Assembly: GCF_020165195.1 (NCBI RefSeq)
Contig: NZ_JAIUHR010000004.1
Coordinates: 186,001 to 250,000, forward strand
DNA: 64,000 nt
Source: Mesorhizobium sp. CA14
GTDB lineage: Bacteria; Pseudomonadota; Alphaproteobacteria; Rhizobiales; Rhizobiaceae
Reading direction: 5' to 3'
Shown here: in pieces, positions 1 through 9,594 of the stretch
Position numbering within the stretch: the first letter of the stretch is position 1
How the letters are laid out: each line of letters starts with the position of its first letter
The notes under the pieces: model-generated
Databases searched by the model: none
What the model was told of the DNA's origin: nothing
Seen by the model: only the letters and a program-made list of their open reading frames with translations
Position numbers and translations under genes: made by a program

Positions 1-1
1 G

Positions 2-403
2 GTCAATCTCAGAGCGCCTTTCGTCGCTTCCAAAGCCGCTGCGCGGCATATGGCGGATGGCGGCAGGATCATCTCGATCGGCAGCAATCTGGCCGAGCGC
101 GTGACGGATCCGGGCCTCAGCGCCTATTCGACCAGCAAGGCGGCGCTGATCGGACTGACGAAGGCCCTGGCGCGCGACCTCGGTCCGCGCGGCATCACCG
201 CCAACATTGTTCATCCGGGATCCACCGACACCGACATGAATCCCGCCAACGGGCCACATGCGGAGCACCAGCGTCGGAAGATGGCGACGCCGCGCTTCGG
301 CGAGGCCGAGGAGATCGCGGGAATGGTGGCCTGGTTGGCAGGCCCTGAAGGACGCTTCGTCACGGGGGCATCGTTGACCATAGATGGCGGCGCCAACGCC
401 TGA
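2..403 (+). CDS. SDR-family oxidoreductase, C-terminal part (5' end outside window)
   Basis: The reading frame is open from the first bases of the window, so this is the last ~133 residues of a short-chain dehydrogenase/reductase. The active-site YxxxK is visible as YSTSK, preceded by the SIGSN strand that carries the catalytic Ser region. The C-terminus has the usual SDR ending (FVTGASLTIDGG). These NAD(P)-dependent enzymes oxidise or reduce alcohols and ketones; the N-terminal Rossmann GxxxGxG motif lies outside the window. The substrate cannot be inferred. An internal ATG at 50 is not the start, because homology to the SDR fold continues upstream of it. Confidence 0.88.
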   Translation, partial: VNLRAPFVASKAAARHMADGGRIISIGSNLAERVTDPGLSAYSTSKAALIGLTKALARDLGPRGITANIVHPGSTDTDMNPANGPHAEHQRRKMATPRFGEAEEIAGMVAWLAGPEGRFVTGASLTIDGGANA

Positions 404-596
404 TTGTTTTTCGACACCTTTGCGAGCGCGTGGGGGCCGGAGCAATCGCCGCTTTGGGTCTCACGATGATGTGAAACCGTTCTGCAACACGGCCCCGAAA
501 ATTTATGGAAGCTTAACGAAATCAGTATGAATCGGTATAGTCACGTCATACATCCGCCTTGCGGAGGGCGGGACCGTCCAGCGGCGTGGAACGGGA

Positions 597-612
597 ACCG
601 GTTTCAACCGGT
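597..612. promoter_or_regulatory. Perfect 7-bp inverted repeat just before the L,D-transpeptidase start
   Basis: The sequence reads ACCGGTT-TC-AACCGGT and ends 11 bases before the ATG at 624. It could be an operator or a hairpin affecting translation initiation. A smaller hairpin (CCGC-CTT-GCGG) lies near 553-564. Function is unknown. The 404-623 interval contains no gene that I can support. Confidence 0.35.
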
Positions 613-623
613 GCGGGTGAAGC

Positions 624-2504
624 ATGAAAATCCTCGGGAACAAAAAGGCCGTCCTGCCGATCGCGATCGCGGCGACGCTTGCCCTCGGGCAGCAGTTGGC
701 AAGCGCGCAAGGGCTGTTCGACATGCTGTTCGGCGGCGGCATCCGGCACAACCCGCAAGGCGAGTTTCCGCCGCCGCCAAAGCCGCGCAAGGTGCGGCCG
801 GCCGGAGAGGATGGTGGCGGCGTCAGAATCAGCAGCCCAACCTACAACACCTACAGGGCCGACAAGCTTGTGCGGGTCGATTTCAAATCGCTGCTGCCGG
901 CGCCGCAGCCGACGACCGCGCAGGACGCCGCCTTTGTCCCATCGGTGACGAGCAACAGCTTCCGTGATGCCCTTGCAGGCTTGAGCGATTACGAGCTGTT
1001 TGCCGAGCCGGATATCGCCAAAGCGCTGGTCGCCTATTATTCGGCCAATCCGGATTTCATCTGGGTGAGCGACAATGCCCCCAACAGCCGTGCGCAGGAT
1101 GCGGTGCGCGTCCTGGGCGAGGCGGCGAGTTACGGCCTGACGCCGGCCGACTACTCCGTCGATGTCCCGGCTGCCGCCAGTTCCGCCGCCACACCGGAAG
1201 AACGGACCAAGGAACTGGTCCGCTTCGAGGTGGCGCTGTCGGCGCGCGTGCTGCGCTATGCGCATGATGCCCAGAGCGGCCGCGTCGACCCCAACCGGAT
1301 GACCGGTTACTACGATTTCCCGGCCAAGCCCTTCGATCTGGAAGGCGCGCTGAAGACGCTGGCGCATACTCAGGAGGTCCGCACCTATCTTGAATCGCGG
1401 CATCCGCAGAATGCCGAGTACCAGGCGCTGCGCGTCGAGCTGGAGGCGCTCGAGGCCAGTGAGGAAAACGAGATCGTCGTCGATCCCAAATTGCTGCTCA
1501 AGCCGGGCGAGAGCAGCCCGGAACTGCCAAAGTTGCTGACGCTGATCGCCCGCAGTCTCGATGATGAGATGGGCGGCAGCTACGGCGAGGTGCTCGCCAG
1601 GCTAGGCAAGAGCGAGGTCTACGAACCCGAGCTGGTGCCGGTGATCAAGGCCGTGCAGCAGCGCGCCGGCATGAAGGGCGACGGCGTCATCGGCCCGCGC
1701 ACCGTGACTTCGCTGTCCGGCGCGTCGAAGGCCGACAAGATCGAGAAGGTCAAGGTGGCGCTCGAGGAACTGCGCTGGATGCCGTCGGATCTCGGCAGCC
1801 CGCGCGTCTTCATCAACCAGCCGGCCTTCACCGCCAGCTATATCGACAACGGCGAAGAGAAGCTGAAGACCCGCGCGGTCATCGGCCGGGTCACCAACCA
1901 GACCGCCTTCTTCTACAACCAGATCAAGCAGGTCGACTTCCATCCCTATTGGGGCGTGCCGCAGTCGATCATCGTCAACGAGATGCTGCCAAGGCTGCGC
2001 GGCGATCCGGGCTATCTCGACCGCGCCGGCTATGAGGTGACGGATAGTAGCGGCAAGCGCATCCCGTCGGCGGCGGTCGATTGGGGTGCCTATGGCGCCA
2101 ACATTCCGTTCAGCGTGCGTCAGCAGCCGAGCGAGGCCAATGCGCTGGGCGAGTTGAAGATCCTCTTCCCCAACAAGCATGCCATCTACATGCACGACAC
2201 GCCGCAGAAGTCGTTCTTCGCGCGCGACATGCGCGCGCTCAGCCATGGCTGCGTGCGGTTGCAGGATCCGCGCGGCATGGCCGCCGCCGTGCTGGGCACC
2301 ACGGTCGACGACATCGCCGAGAAGCTGAAGCACGGCCATTCGACCGAGAATGTCACGCGCGTCATTCCGGTCTATGTCGCCTATTTCACCGCTTGGCCGG
2401 ACATGTCCGGCAAGGTCGAGTATTTCGACGACGTCTATGGCCGCGATTCCAAGCTGATGCAGGCATTGGACACGACCGAAGCGGTGCGCGCGCCGTCAAG
2501 CTGA
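624..2504 (+). CDS. L,D-transpeptidase, YcbB-like (periplasmic)
   Basis: This 626-residue protein forms 3-3 cross-links in peptidoglycan or attaches proteins to it. It opens with a Sec signal peptide (MKILGNKK... hydrophobic core ...ASA-QG). An N-terminal scaffold follows, then a peptidoglycan-binding-like segment (about residues 335-370, with GDGVIGPRTV). The YkuD catalytic domain carries SHGCVRL, with His541 and catalytic Cys543. The length and domain order match the large YcbB/LdtD type rather than the short Ldts. It stands alone, followed by a repeat-containing spacer. A GC-rich hairpin (GCCGGC-GGAA-GCCGGC) follows the stop but has no T-run. Confidence 0.93.
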   Translation: MKILGNKKAVLPIAIAATLALGQQLASAQGLFDMLFGGGIRHNPQGEFPPPPKPRKVRPAGEDGGGVRISSPTYNTYRADKLVRVDFKSLLPAPQPTTAQDAAFVPSVTSNSFRDALAGLSDYELFAEPDIAKALVAYYSANPDFIWVSDNAPNSRAQDAVRVLGEAASYGLTPADYSVDVPAAASSAATPEERTKELVRFEVALSARVLRYAHDAQSGRVDPNRMTGYYDFPAKPFDLEGALKTLAHTQEVRTYLESRHPQNAEYQALRVELEALEASEENEIVVDPKLLLKPGESSPELPKLLTLIARSLDDEMGGSYGEVLARLGKSEVYEPELVPVIKAVQQRAGMKGDGVIGPRTVTSLSGASKADKIEKVKVALEELRWMPSDLGSPRVFINQPAFTASYIDNGEEKLKTRAVIGRVTNQTAFFYNQIKQVDFHPYWGVPQSIIVNEMLPRLRGDPGYLDRAGYEVTDSSGKRIPSAAVDWGAYGANIPFSVRQQPSEANALGELKILFPNKHAIYMHDTPQKSFFARDMRALSHGCVRLQDPRGMAAAVLGTTVDDIAEKLKHGHSTENVTRVIPVYVAYFTAWPDMSGKVEYFDDVYGRDSKLMQALDTTEAVRAPSS

Positions 2505-2599
2505 GCAGTGGATCAACGGCCGGCGGAAGCCGGCGTCGCGCCCGGCGATCAACCAGTCGGAGCGCGGCACAGGAGTATTCAGGCGCTAGCTTTGTTGGA

Positions 2600-2648
2600 G
2601 ATGGTCTTCTCCGAAAACCGGTTCCCACTTGTCGGGATCATGCTCTAA
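2600..2648. repeat. Dispersed palindromic intergenic repeat, copy 1
   Basis: The core is CCGAAAACCGGTTCCCACTT followed by GTCGGGATCATGCTC. Related copies occur at 25562-25612, 32796-32837 and 33880-33934, always between genes. The arms (CCGAAAA... / ...CGGGATCATG) can fold back on each other. It resembles the REP/RPE-like palindromes common in Mesorhizobium and other rhizobia. Confidence 0.6.
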
Positions 2649-2723
2649 CACACAGATGCCGGGGATCGGGCAGGGGCCATTTGCCCTAGCAGGTCTGGCG
2701 GAATGGCCGCGGGCGGGCGGGGT

Positions 2724-2981
2724 CTATCTGGGTTCGCCGCTGACGGGATCGTAGGTGATTTGGACCTTAGCCTTGTCCGTGGTGTAGTAGGTGATGGTGT
2801 AGCCGTCGCTGTCCCATTCAACCTCCTTCACATAGCGAAAGTCGGTGCGGTGCTCGACCTTGGCGACGATCTCCGAGAGTTTCTTGGCATTTTGCGGAGG
2901 CAGTGGCCGGTCGTCCGCCGCAAAGGCCGATCCGCCGGCAAGGCAGGCCGCGATACCGGTTGCCAAAACAACAGTGCGCAT
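2724..2981 (-). CDS. Small secreted PepSY-domain protein
   Basis: This 85-residue protein begins with a clear signal peptide (hydrophobic stretch ending GGSAFA-AD). The mature part is one PepSY-like unit: LSEIVAKVEHRT, then a strand-rich segment with GYTITYYTTDKAKVQITYDP. PepSY domains are small periplasmic or extracytoplasmic modules often thought to inhibit proteases or bind ligands. No neighbouring protease on the same strand suggests a partner. The 2982-3400 stretch upstream (about 420 bases) holds its promoter and that of the divergent cyclase gene; I see no further gene there. Confidence 0.8.
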   Translation of the reverse strand: MRTVVLATGIAACLAGGSAFAADDRPLPPQNAKKLSEIVAKVEHRTDFRYVKEVEWDSDGYTITYYTTDKAKVQITYDPVSGEPR

Positions 2982-3400
2982 GAGAGCCCTCAGATCTCGT
3001 GTTGGCGGGTGCGGTCAGAAACTCGCACGTGGGCAGGTTGGTTCCGCCGCGTAAGAATAACGCTTTCCGGGGCGTTTGCCTCGGAGCGGCCGATCCATGT
3101 CCGCTCGTAACCAACCCAGCATTGCCCGGCGCGAAAGCCTGTTTGATTTCAAAAGGTAGGGGCGTGATATGGATGTGTCGCCTGATGTAACGAACGACTA
3201 ACCATGCGCCGTATGGGGAGTTCGTCATATTAGCTGTTCGTAGTAGAGCTTTCGGTAAGACCCTGATAGAATTCTGATCACAACAGGGTGGCAACGGCGC
3301 GCCGGACCTGCCGGTGATATCCATCGGCAGACGGCGACGCGTTTCTTTTTGAGCGCAGGTCGCCTGTTCTGGACTGGAAGCGGGGACTGGGGGCTCGATC

Positions 3401-5182
3401 ATGGCTGAACGGAATTATACCCGTCAGCTTGCGACAATCATTTCGATCGACGCCGTAGGATTCTCCCGGCTGATGGGCATCGACGACGAGCTTGCCGTCG
3501 CCGCCTTCGAGGAGAGGCGCGACATCATCTCCGACAGTTGCGGCGCCTTTGGCGGGCGCACGTTCGGCGATGCCGGCGACAGCATCATGGCCGAATTCGG
3601 CAACCCGATCGAAGCCCTGCGGGCGGCCTTCGATTTCCAGGACCGGATCGTGGCGCTGAACGCCGCGGTCGACGAGCACATGCGCATGCCGTTTCGGGCC
3701 GGGATCAACACCGGCGACGTTATCGTCCGGGAAGGCCGTCTCTACGGTGACGACGTGAATATCGCAGCCCGGCTGCAGGAATTCGCACCGCATGATGGCG
3801 TCGCCATCTCGGCGACGACGTGGCATCACGTGAAGGACAAGACGTCGGCCGTCTTCACCGATCTCGGCGAATTCAGCCTGAAGAATATCGCCCTACCGGT
3901 GCGGGTCCTGATCGCCGGCCGCGGCGGAAACGGCCCCGCGGCGACGGCTTCCTTCGCTTCCATCCCTGCCACGCCCGGCCATTTCAGGCCGATCGCCAAA
4001 GGCCCCCCTGCAATCGCGGTGCTGCCGTTCCAGGGCAACGGAAGCGAACCCGATGTCGGTTATATGGCGGACGGCATCGCCGAGGACATCATATACGGCC
4101 TTTCCAACACGCGCTGGCTCTCCGTCATCGCCAAGGGGTCCAGCTTCCAGTTTCGCGACGACAGCCTGGGCACAAGGCTCATCGGCAATGCGCTCGGCGC
4201 CCGCTACATCGTCAGCGGCACGCTGGCGCGCTCCGACAGGCAGATCCGCCTCAATACGTCGCTCACCGACACCTCGAACGGGCGCCTGGTCTGGTCGCAG
4301 CGCTTCGACCGCGATCTCGTCGACATCTTCAGCCTGCGCGACCAGATCGGCAGTGAGATCGTTTCCATCCTCGACAAGGAGGTCGATCGTGCCGAGCAGG
4401 CGCGCACGTTCCAGGTGCCGTGGGAAAGCCTCGAAACCTGGCAACTGGTCAGGCGCGGCCGCTGGCACATGAACAGGCGGACACGTCGCGATACCGAAAT
4501 CGCGCTCGACTTCTTCGACAAGGCCTATCAGGAAGATCCGAATTCAAGCGCCGTGCTCAACGAGCTCGCATGGTGGTATTTCTGGCGGGCATGGCTGCGT
4601 TTCGGCGACAGCGACGATCTGGAGAAAGTCGAGACGCTTGCGCGCAAGGCGCTTCTGATGGACAGCCTCGATGCGCGTCCGCATGCCTATCTCGGCGCCG
4701 CCGACATCATGCGCGGCCTGCCGGCGTTGGCGGCCGAGCATCTGGCCGAAGCGATCCACATCAATCCGAGCTTTGCCTTCGCCCGTTCGGCCATGGGCAG
4801 CGCGCACCTTTTGCTTGGCGATGCGATCAGCGCGATCCCGTTCTTCCTCGATACCGAGCGATTGAGCCCGTTCGACCTTTATCGCTTCCACAATCTGGGG
4901 GAACTGGCCGCGGCCTATTGCTTCGTCGAGGACTGGCAGGCTGCGATCGCCACGGCCGAGCGCTCGCTCAACCTGTCGCCGGGTTACTTCTATGCCAGAT
5001 TCCTGAAGATAGGCGCGCTGATGAGAAGCGGCCGGCGCGACGAAGCGGCGCGCGAGCTTGCGATTTTCATGACCAGGCATCCCGATTTTTCCGAGCAGAG
5101 GATACGCTGGATACCGTTCGTCGACCCGGCCAAGAACAATTTCCTGATCGGCAATTTTGATCTGGCCAAGTCTGCCGCATGA
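3401..5182 (+). CDS. Class III adenylate/guanylate cyclase with TolB-like and TPR regions
   Basis: The 593-residue protein has a class III cyclase domain at residues 10-175. Metal-binding Asp17 (SIDAVGFS) and Asp60 (AGDS), and the transition-state pair Asn120/Arg124 (NIAARL), are present. The Lys that normally specifies adenine (VKTxGDG in homologues) is Gly56 here (FGDAGD), so the product nucleotide is uncertain; some rhizobial family members share this variant as far as I recall. A TolB-like domain follows (IAVLPFQG at about 204), then TPR helices to the C-terminus (about 350-590). No transmembrane segment or signal peptide is visible, so it is probably cytosolic. It lies 118 bases upstream of the P450-peroxidase gene on the same strand. 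A GGGGG run precedes the ATG. Confidence 0.9.
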   Translation: MAERNYTRQLATIISIDAVGFSRLMGIDDELAVAAFEERRDIISDSCGAFGGRTFGDAGDSIMAEFGNPIEALRAAFDFQDRIVALNAAVDEHMRMPFRAGINTGDVIVREGRLYGDDVNIAARLQEFAPHDGVAISATTWHHVKDKTSAVFTDLGEFSLKNIALPVRVLIAGRGGNGPAATASFASIPATPGHFRPIAKGPPAIAVLPFQGNGSEPDVGYMADGIAEDIIYGLSNTRWLSVIAKGSSFQFRDDSLGTRLIGNALGARYIVSGTLARSDRQIRLNTSLTDTSNGRLVWSQRFDRDLVDIFSLRDQIGSEIVSILDKEVDRAEQARTFQVPWESLETWQLVRRGRWHMNRRTRRDTEIALDFFDKAYQEDPNSSAVLNELAWWYFWRAWLRFGDSDDLEKVETLARKALLMDSLDARPHAYLGAADIMRGLPALAAEHLAEAIHINPSFAFARSAMGSAHLLLGDAISAIPFFLDTERLSPFDLYRFHNLGELAAAYCFVEDWQAAIATAERSLNLSPGYFYARFLKIGALMRSGRRDEAARELAIFMTRHPDFSEQRIRWIPFVDPAKNNFLIGNFDLAKSAA

Positions 5183-5300
5183 TCGCCGGGGCCGACAACA
5201 AATGACTGTGAGCGAGTTCACATACGCCAGACCGATGCAAACTTAGGCCAGAATAATGCCGGCATCGCATTGACGTGGATAGCCGGGGGGCTTGAACGCG

Positions 5301-8300
5301 ATGATCACTTTAAAATACTTCGCCGCCGTCCGCGCCGCTCAGAAGAGCCAGCGTCCAGTCGTCGAGATGCCGCCTTTCGACATCAACCGCCTGCGTTCTA
5401 AAAGCGGCATTGCTTCCCGCATCGCCGGCTTTCTTCTTAGCGATCCGCGCTGGCTGCTGTCGCTGCTGCGCCGTTTCTGGCCTAATCTCGGCTTCGGCAA
5501 TTTCCTGCTCGTCACCAAGGGCGCGGATGTGCGCGACATATTGGAGCGGGGCAATGAGTTCGAGACGCCCTACGGGCCGGAAATGGCCGAACTCGCCCGG
5601 GGCTCGAATTTCATTCTCGGTATGCAGGACGGCGCCGCATACCGGCAAATGAAATCGGCGGTGCTAAGCGCTTTCCCGCCAGCGGAAGTCGAAGCCATCG
5701 TCCGGCCGATCGCCGAGCGCCATTCGCGCGATATCGTAACCGGCGCCAGCCCCGGTTTCGATGCCGTCGCCGGGTTGATGAAGATCGTGCCGGTGCGCAT
5801 CTGCCGCGATTATTTCGGCCTTGAGATCGACGACGAAACCGAATTCGCAGACTGGTCGATTGCGCTCAGCGCATTGTTCTTCTCCGACCCGACGGCAAAT
5901 CCCACCACGCGCCAGCTTGCCGTGGTCGGCGGCGATCGCCTGATCAAGGTCATAGACCGCTCGATCGCCGCGGTCAGGGAAAGGGCGGGCAGGGACGACC
6001 GGCCGCTGGCCCGCCTGGTCGCGCTGATGGATCAGGGGCGCCTGTCGCTGCCCGACATCCATTCCATCATGCTCGGCATGGTCGCCGGCTTTGTGCCAAC
6101 CAACGTGCTTGCCGGCAGCAACTGCCTGGATGTGATCCTGTCGCGCAGCGATGCGCGGCAAGCCATCGATCAGGCTGTCGCTGCCGGCGATACCGGCAAG
6201 CTCGACCGGGCCGTGCTGGAGGCCATGCGCTTCAAGCCGATCTGGATCGGGCCATGGCGCTACACGAGGCGTGACGCGGTCATCGGCAAGGGCACGCGCC
6301 GGGAGCGCCTGGTCAAGGCCGGAACAGTGGTGATGCCGGCGACACTTTCAGCCATGTTCGATCCGGACATCGTGCAGCGGCCGAACGAGTTCGATACGTC
6401 TCGCCCGCATCGCGACTACATGGTGTTCGGCTACGGCATCCATCTGTGCATCGGCGCCGAGATCGCCCGCATCCAGATCGGCGAATGCGTCCGCGCCCTG
6501 TTCAGCAAACCGAAGCTCGCCCGCGCACGGGGCAGGGCCGGCAAGATGGTCAGTGTCGGCGCCTATCCGGCAAGCCTCAAGGTCGATTTCGAGCGCTCGC
6601 CGCTTTGCCGCATCGCCGATCAATCGATGGTGACGGTGGTCTGCCCGATCACCCGCCCGGTGCCGCTCGATGCGGTGCGCGACAAGGTTGCGGATCTCGG
6701 CAATCCGGCGATCGGCGAACTCAGCGCCGCGCTCGACAAGGCCGGCACCATTCATTTCACCAGCCTGGCCGTCGCTCCCACCGGCAAGGACGAGAAAACC
6801 GGGACCGAGACCGGCGCGCTGGTGTTCGAAATCTCCGGCGACGGCAGCACCGACGACGTCGTTGCCGCCATTGCGCAATCGATCGGGCATCGGCTGCGGC
6901 CGATCTTCAGGGATGTCTGTGGCCTGCCGGACGGCGGCTCGCTGGAGGACTTCCTGAAGCGCAACCACATAGAGATATCGCCCTCGTTCGGCAGCGCGGC
7001 CGGGCTGGTTTTCTCCGGCACGCCGGGACATTCCGTGAGGCGGATCCTGGCCGAGGCCAAGCTCGCCGACAGCGTGCGTGAGATCGTCGAGAAGCCGCGC
7101 GCGGGCACCGGCAACGCGATGGACGTGCTGGCCGAGGCGCGCCGGCATGTGCGCTGCCTCGGGCAATTCGGCTGGGCGTTCGAGGCCGCCGAAAGCCTGC
7201 TGGAAAGGCCGCCGGGCCACTGGTCGCGTGCGCTGACAACGACGCTTTTGACGCCGGCGATGTTCGCCACCGTCGCGCTCGTCGTTCTCGCCTTTTGGCG
7301 CATGACCTATGTGCTCGTGTTCGGCAATCCGCATGGCGTCACCTTCGCCAATGTCGCGATCGCCGGCGCCGCGCTTCTGCTTTCGGTGCTCGGCCTGCTG
7401 GCCATCCTGATCCTTCTCGTCGGCCTTTGCTTCCTGGCGCTGCGGCGGCTCGAGGACAAGGACCGGCCGGCGAACACGCCTGTCGATGTGAGCGCGCTCG
7501 AAAAGATCCTCGCGAAGGAGGACCACGCCGCGCAGAACAATTTGACGGCGATCTCGACGATGAAGAGGGGGATCTTGCGGCGGCTGGCGCTGCGGCTCTC
7601 CTTCTATCTCATCTCGATATCGGCGCAGAAGGTATTCCGGCCGGGCTTCCTTGCCACCATCAACACCATTCATTTCGCCCGCTGGGTGCTGTTGCCCGGC
7701 ACCGACAGGCTGGTGTTCTTCTCCAACTACGGCGGCAGCTGGGAAAGCTATCTCGAGGATTTCATCGCCAAGGCCGCGGCCGGTCTGACCGGCGTGTGGA
7801 GCAACACCGAAGGCTATCCGCGCACGCGCTGGCTGTTCCTCGACGGCGCGCGCGACGGCGATCGTTTCAAGCGCTGGGCGCGGCGCCAGCAGGTGCCGAC
7901 GCTGTTCTGGTACAGCGCCTATCCGCATCTCAACACCACCCGCATCCGCATCAACTCCAGGATCAGGCGCGGCATCGCCTCGGCCACCGGCAACGAGGCG
8001 CGCGACTGGCTGAGCCTCTTCGGTTCGCTTCCACGCCCGCAAGCGCGGCCGGCGGACGCGACCAGCCTGGCTGGACCGGCGTCTGCGCCGCTCGAAGAGC
8101 TGGAATCCGGGGAAATCCAGTCGATCTTCTTCGGGCCGTTCGGCGCGCTCGGCCATGCGCATATGCTTGCGATCGAGGTGCCGGACGGTTTGCCGGCGGC
8201 GAAGCGCAAGGCGTGGCTCGACTTCGTGACTGAAAAAACCAGCTTCGGCGACGGCGTGCCGGCCGGCCGTGCCATGACGGTGGCGTTCGGCCCCAACGGC

Positions 8301-9524
8301 CTGCGCCGGCTGGGCCTCGAGGGCGGCGTCGACGACCGGCCGCTGGACACGTTCCCCGTGGCTTTCCGCCAGGGCATGGGAACGCCCGAGCGCAGCCGCA
8401 TCCTCAACGATACCGGCCCCGACGCTCCAGACAAATGGCAGTGGGGCTCGCCCAAAAATCCCGTCGACCTCGTCATCGTCTGCTACGCCGAGACGCCGGC
8501 CACGCTGAAAGCCGAGATCGCGGCCATGAAGCGACAGACGACGGGCGCGGGCATGTCCGTGACCGCCGAACTGCCGCTGATGGTGCGGCGCGACGGCAAG
8601 CGGGCGGTCGAGCATTTCGGTTTCGTCGACGGCGTCTCGCAGCCGATCGTTCGCGGCACGGCGCGCGCCGCCAAGGGAGCCGCGCCCATGCATCTCGTCG
8701 CGCCCGGCGAGTTCCTGTTCGGCTATCGCGACGAGCATGGCTTCTATCCAGCTTCGCCGTCGGTCGAGGCGGCGCTGGACCGCACCGGGATCCTGTCGCA
8801 GGTGCGGCGCAACCGTCAGATCCCGGGGCAGCCGCCTCCGCCGCGCGATTTCGGCCGCAACGGCACCTTCCTCGTCGTGCGGCAGTTCGAGCAGCATGTC
8901 GAATTGTTCGACGATTATTGCCGGCAGGCCGCCGTTCAGGTCGCCCACGAGACCGGCGATGCGGCCATCACGCCGCGCTGGGTGGCGGCAAAGATGCTCG
9001 GCCGCTGGCAGGATGGCAGTTCGCTGGTGCGCAATCCGAACGGGCGTCCGGGCCGCGGCGTCGACAATGATTTCGCGCTTGGCGCGGAGGATCCGCAAGG
9101 GCACGCTTGTCCGCTCGGCTCCCACATACGCCGTTCCAACCCGCGCGATTCGCTCGGCGAGGACCGGGAGACGCAGATCAGGATCGGCAAGCGCCACCGC
9201 ATCCTACGCGTCGGCCGCACCTATGAGAAGAAGGGCAGAGGCGGAAAGACCGAGAAGGGGCTGCTCTTCATGTGCCTCAACGCCGACATCGAGCGCCAAT
9301 ACGAGTTCATCCAGCAGACATGGGTCTCATCGAACTCGTTCCAGGGCCTGGTCGGCGAAACCGATCCGACGATCGGCGCGCGCGGCGGCGGCCGCTTCTC
9401 GATCCCGTCCTGGGAAAAGGTCACCGTGCTCAAGAATGTGCCGCAGTTCGTCACCACCAAAGGGGGCGGCTATTTCTTCATGCCGAGCCGCTCGGCGCTG
9501 CGCTATCTGATTTCGCGGCTGTGA
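5301..9524 (+). CDS. Cytochrome P450 - membrane segment - DyP-type peroxidase fusion
   Basis: This is a 1407-residue protein from the ATG at 5301, which has GGGGGG 10 bases upstream; a TTG at 5292 is less well placed. Residues ~40-430 are a P450: ExxR as EAMR (307-310) and the heme loop FGYGIHLCIG with Cys383. In the I-helix the usual acid-Thr pair is Pro266-Thr267 (AGFVPT), so the acid is missing. A linker follows, then two hydrophobic helices at about 648-672 and 684-715. The C-terminal half is a DyP peroxidase: GFVDG with Asp1110 and CPLGSHIRRSNPR with proximal-ligand candidate His1275. P450s normally need redox partners, and none is encoded nearby. A peroxide-driven or self-contained heme chain is therefore possible, but this is inference. 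It may be tethered to the inner membrane. Confidence 0.9.
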   Translation: MITLKYFAAVRAAQKSQRPVVEMPPFDINRLRSKSGIASRIAGFLLSDPRWLLSLLRRFWPNLGFGNFLLVTKGADVRDILERGNEFETPYGPEMAELARGSNFILGMQDGAAYRQMKSAVLSAFPPAEVEAIVRPIAERHSRDIVTGASPGFDAVAGLMKIVPVRICRDYFGLEIDDETEFADWSIALSALFFSDPTANPTTRQLAVVGGDRLIKVIDRSIAAVRERAGRDDRPLARLVALMDQGRLSLPDIHSIMLGMVAGFVPTNVLAGSNCLDVILSRSDARQAIDQAVAAGDTGKLDRAVLEAMRFKPIWIGPWRYTRRDAVIGKGTRRERLVKAGTVVMPATLSAMFDPDIVQRPNEFDTSRPHRDYMVFGYGIHLCIGAEIARIQIGECVRALFSKPKLARARGRAGKMVSVGAYPASLKVDFERSPLCRIADQSMVTVVCPITRPVPLDAVRDKVADLGNPAIGELSAALDKAGTIHFTSLAVAPTGKDEKTGTETGALVFEISGDGSTDDVVAAIAQSIGHRLRPIFRDVCGLPDGGSLEDFLKRNHIEISPSFGSAAGLVFSGTPGHSVRRILAEAKLADSVREIVEKPRAGTGNAMDVLAEARRHVRCLGQFGWAFEAAESLLERPPGHWSRALTTTLLTPAMFATVALVVLAFWRMTYVLVFGNPHGVTFANVAIAGAALLLSVLGLLAILILLVGLCFLALRRLEDKDRPANTPVDVSALEKILAKEDHAAQNNLTAISTMKRGILRRLALRLSFYLISISAQKVFRPGFLATINTIHFARWVLLPGTDRLVFFSNYGGSWESYLEDFIAKAAAGLTGVWSNTEGYPRTRWLFLDGARDGDRFKRWARRQQVPTLFWYSAYPHLNTTRIRINSRIRRGIASATGNEARDWLSLFGSLPRPQARPADATSLAGPASAPLEELESGEIQSIFFGPFGALGHAHMLAIEVPDGLPAAKRKAWLDFVTEKTSFGDGVPAGRAMTVAFGPNGLRRLGLEGGVDDRPLDTFPVAFRQGMGTPERSRILNDTGPDAPDKWQWGSPKNPVDLVIVCYAETPATLKAEIAAMKRQTTGAGMSVTAELPLMVRRDGKRAVEHFGFVDGVSQPIVRGTARAAKGAAPMHLVAPGEFLFGYRDEHGFYPASPSVEAALDRTGILSQVRRNRQIPGQPPPPRDFGRNGTFLVVRQFEQHVELFDDYCRQAAVQVAHETGDAAITPRWVAAKMLGRWQDGSSLVRNPNGRPGRGVDNDFALGAEDPQGHACPLGSHIRRSNPRDSLGEDRETQIRIGKRHRILRVGRTYEKKGRGGKTEKGLLFMCLNADIERQYEFIQQTWVSSNSFQGLVGETDPTIGARGGGRFSIPSWEKVTVLKNVPQFVTTKGGGYFFMPSRSALRYLISRL

Positions 9525-9594
9525 CAGGGCGCGCTGAGTTTTCTCGGATGCGACGAACCGGTGGAGCTGTGGCGAAAGTCGCCGAGCCTGATGT

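Noticed and set aside
6348..9197. A 949-codon open frame on the minus strand under the P450-DyP gene
   Set aside because: It lies opposite a gene with clear P450 and DyP motifs; its Arg/His-rich product has no family features. High-GC codon use keeps the antisense strand open.
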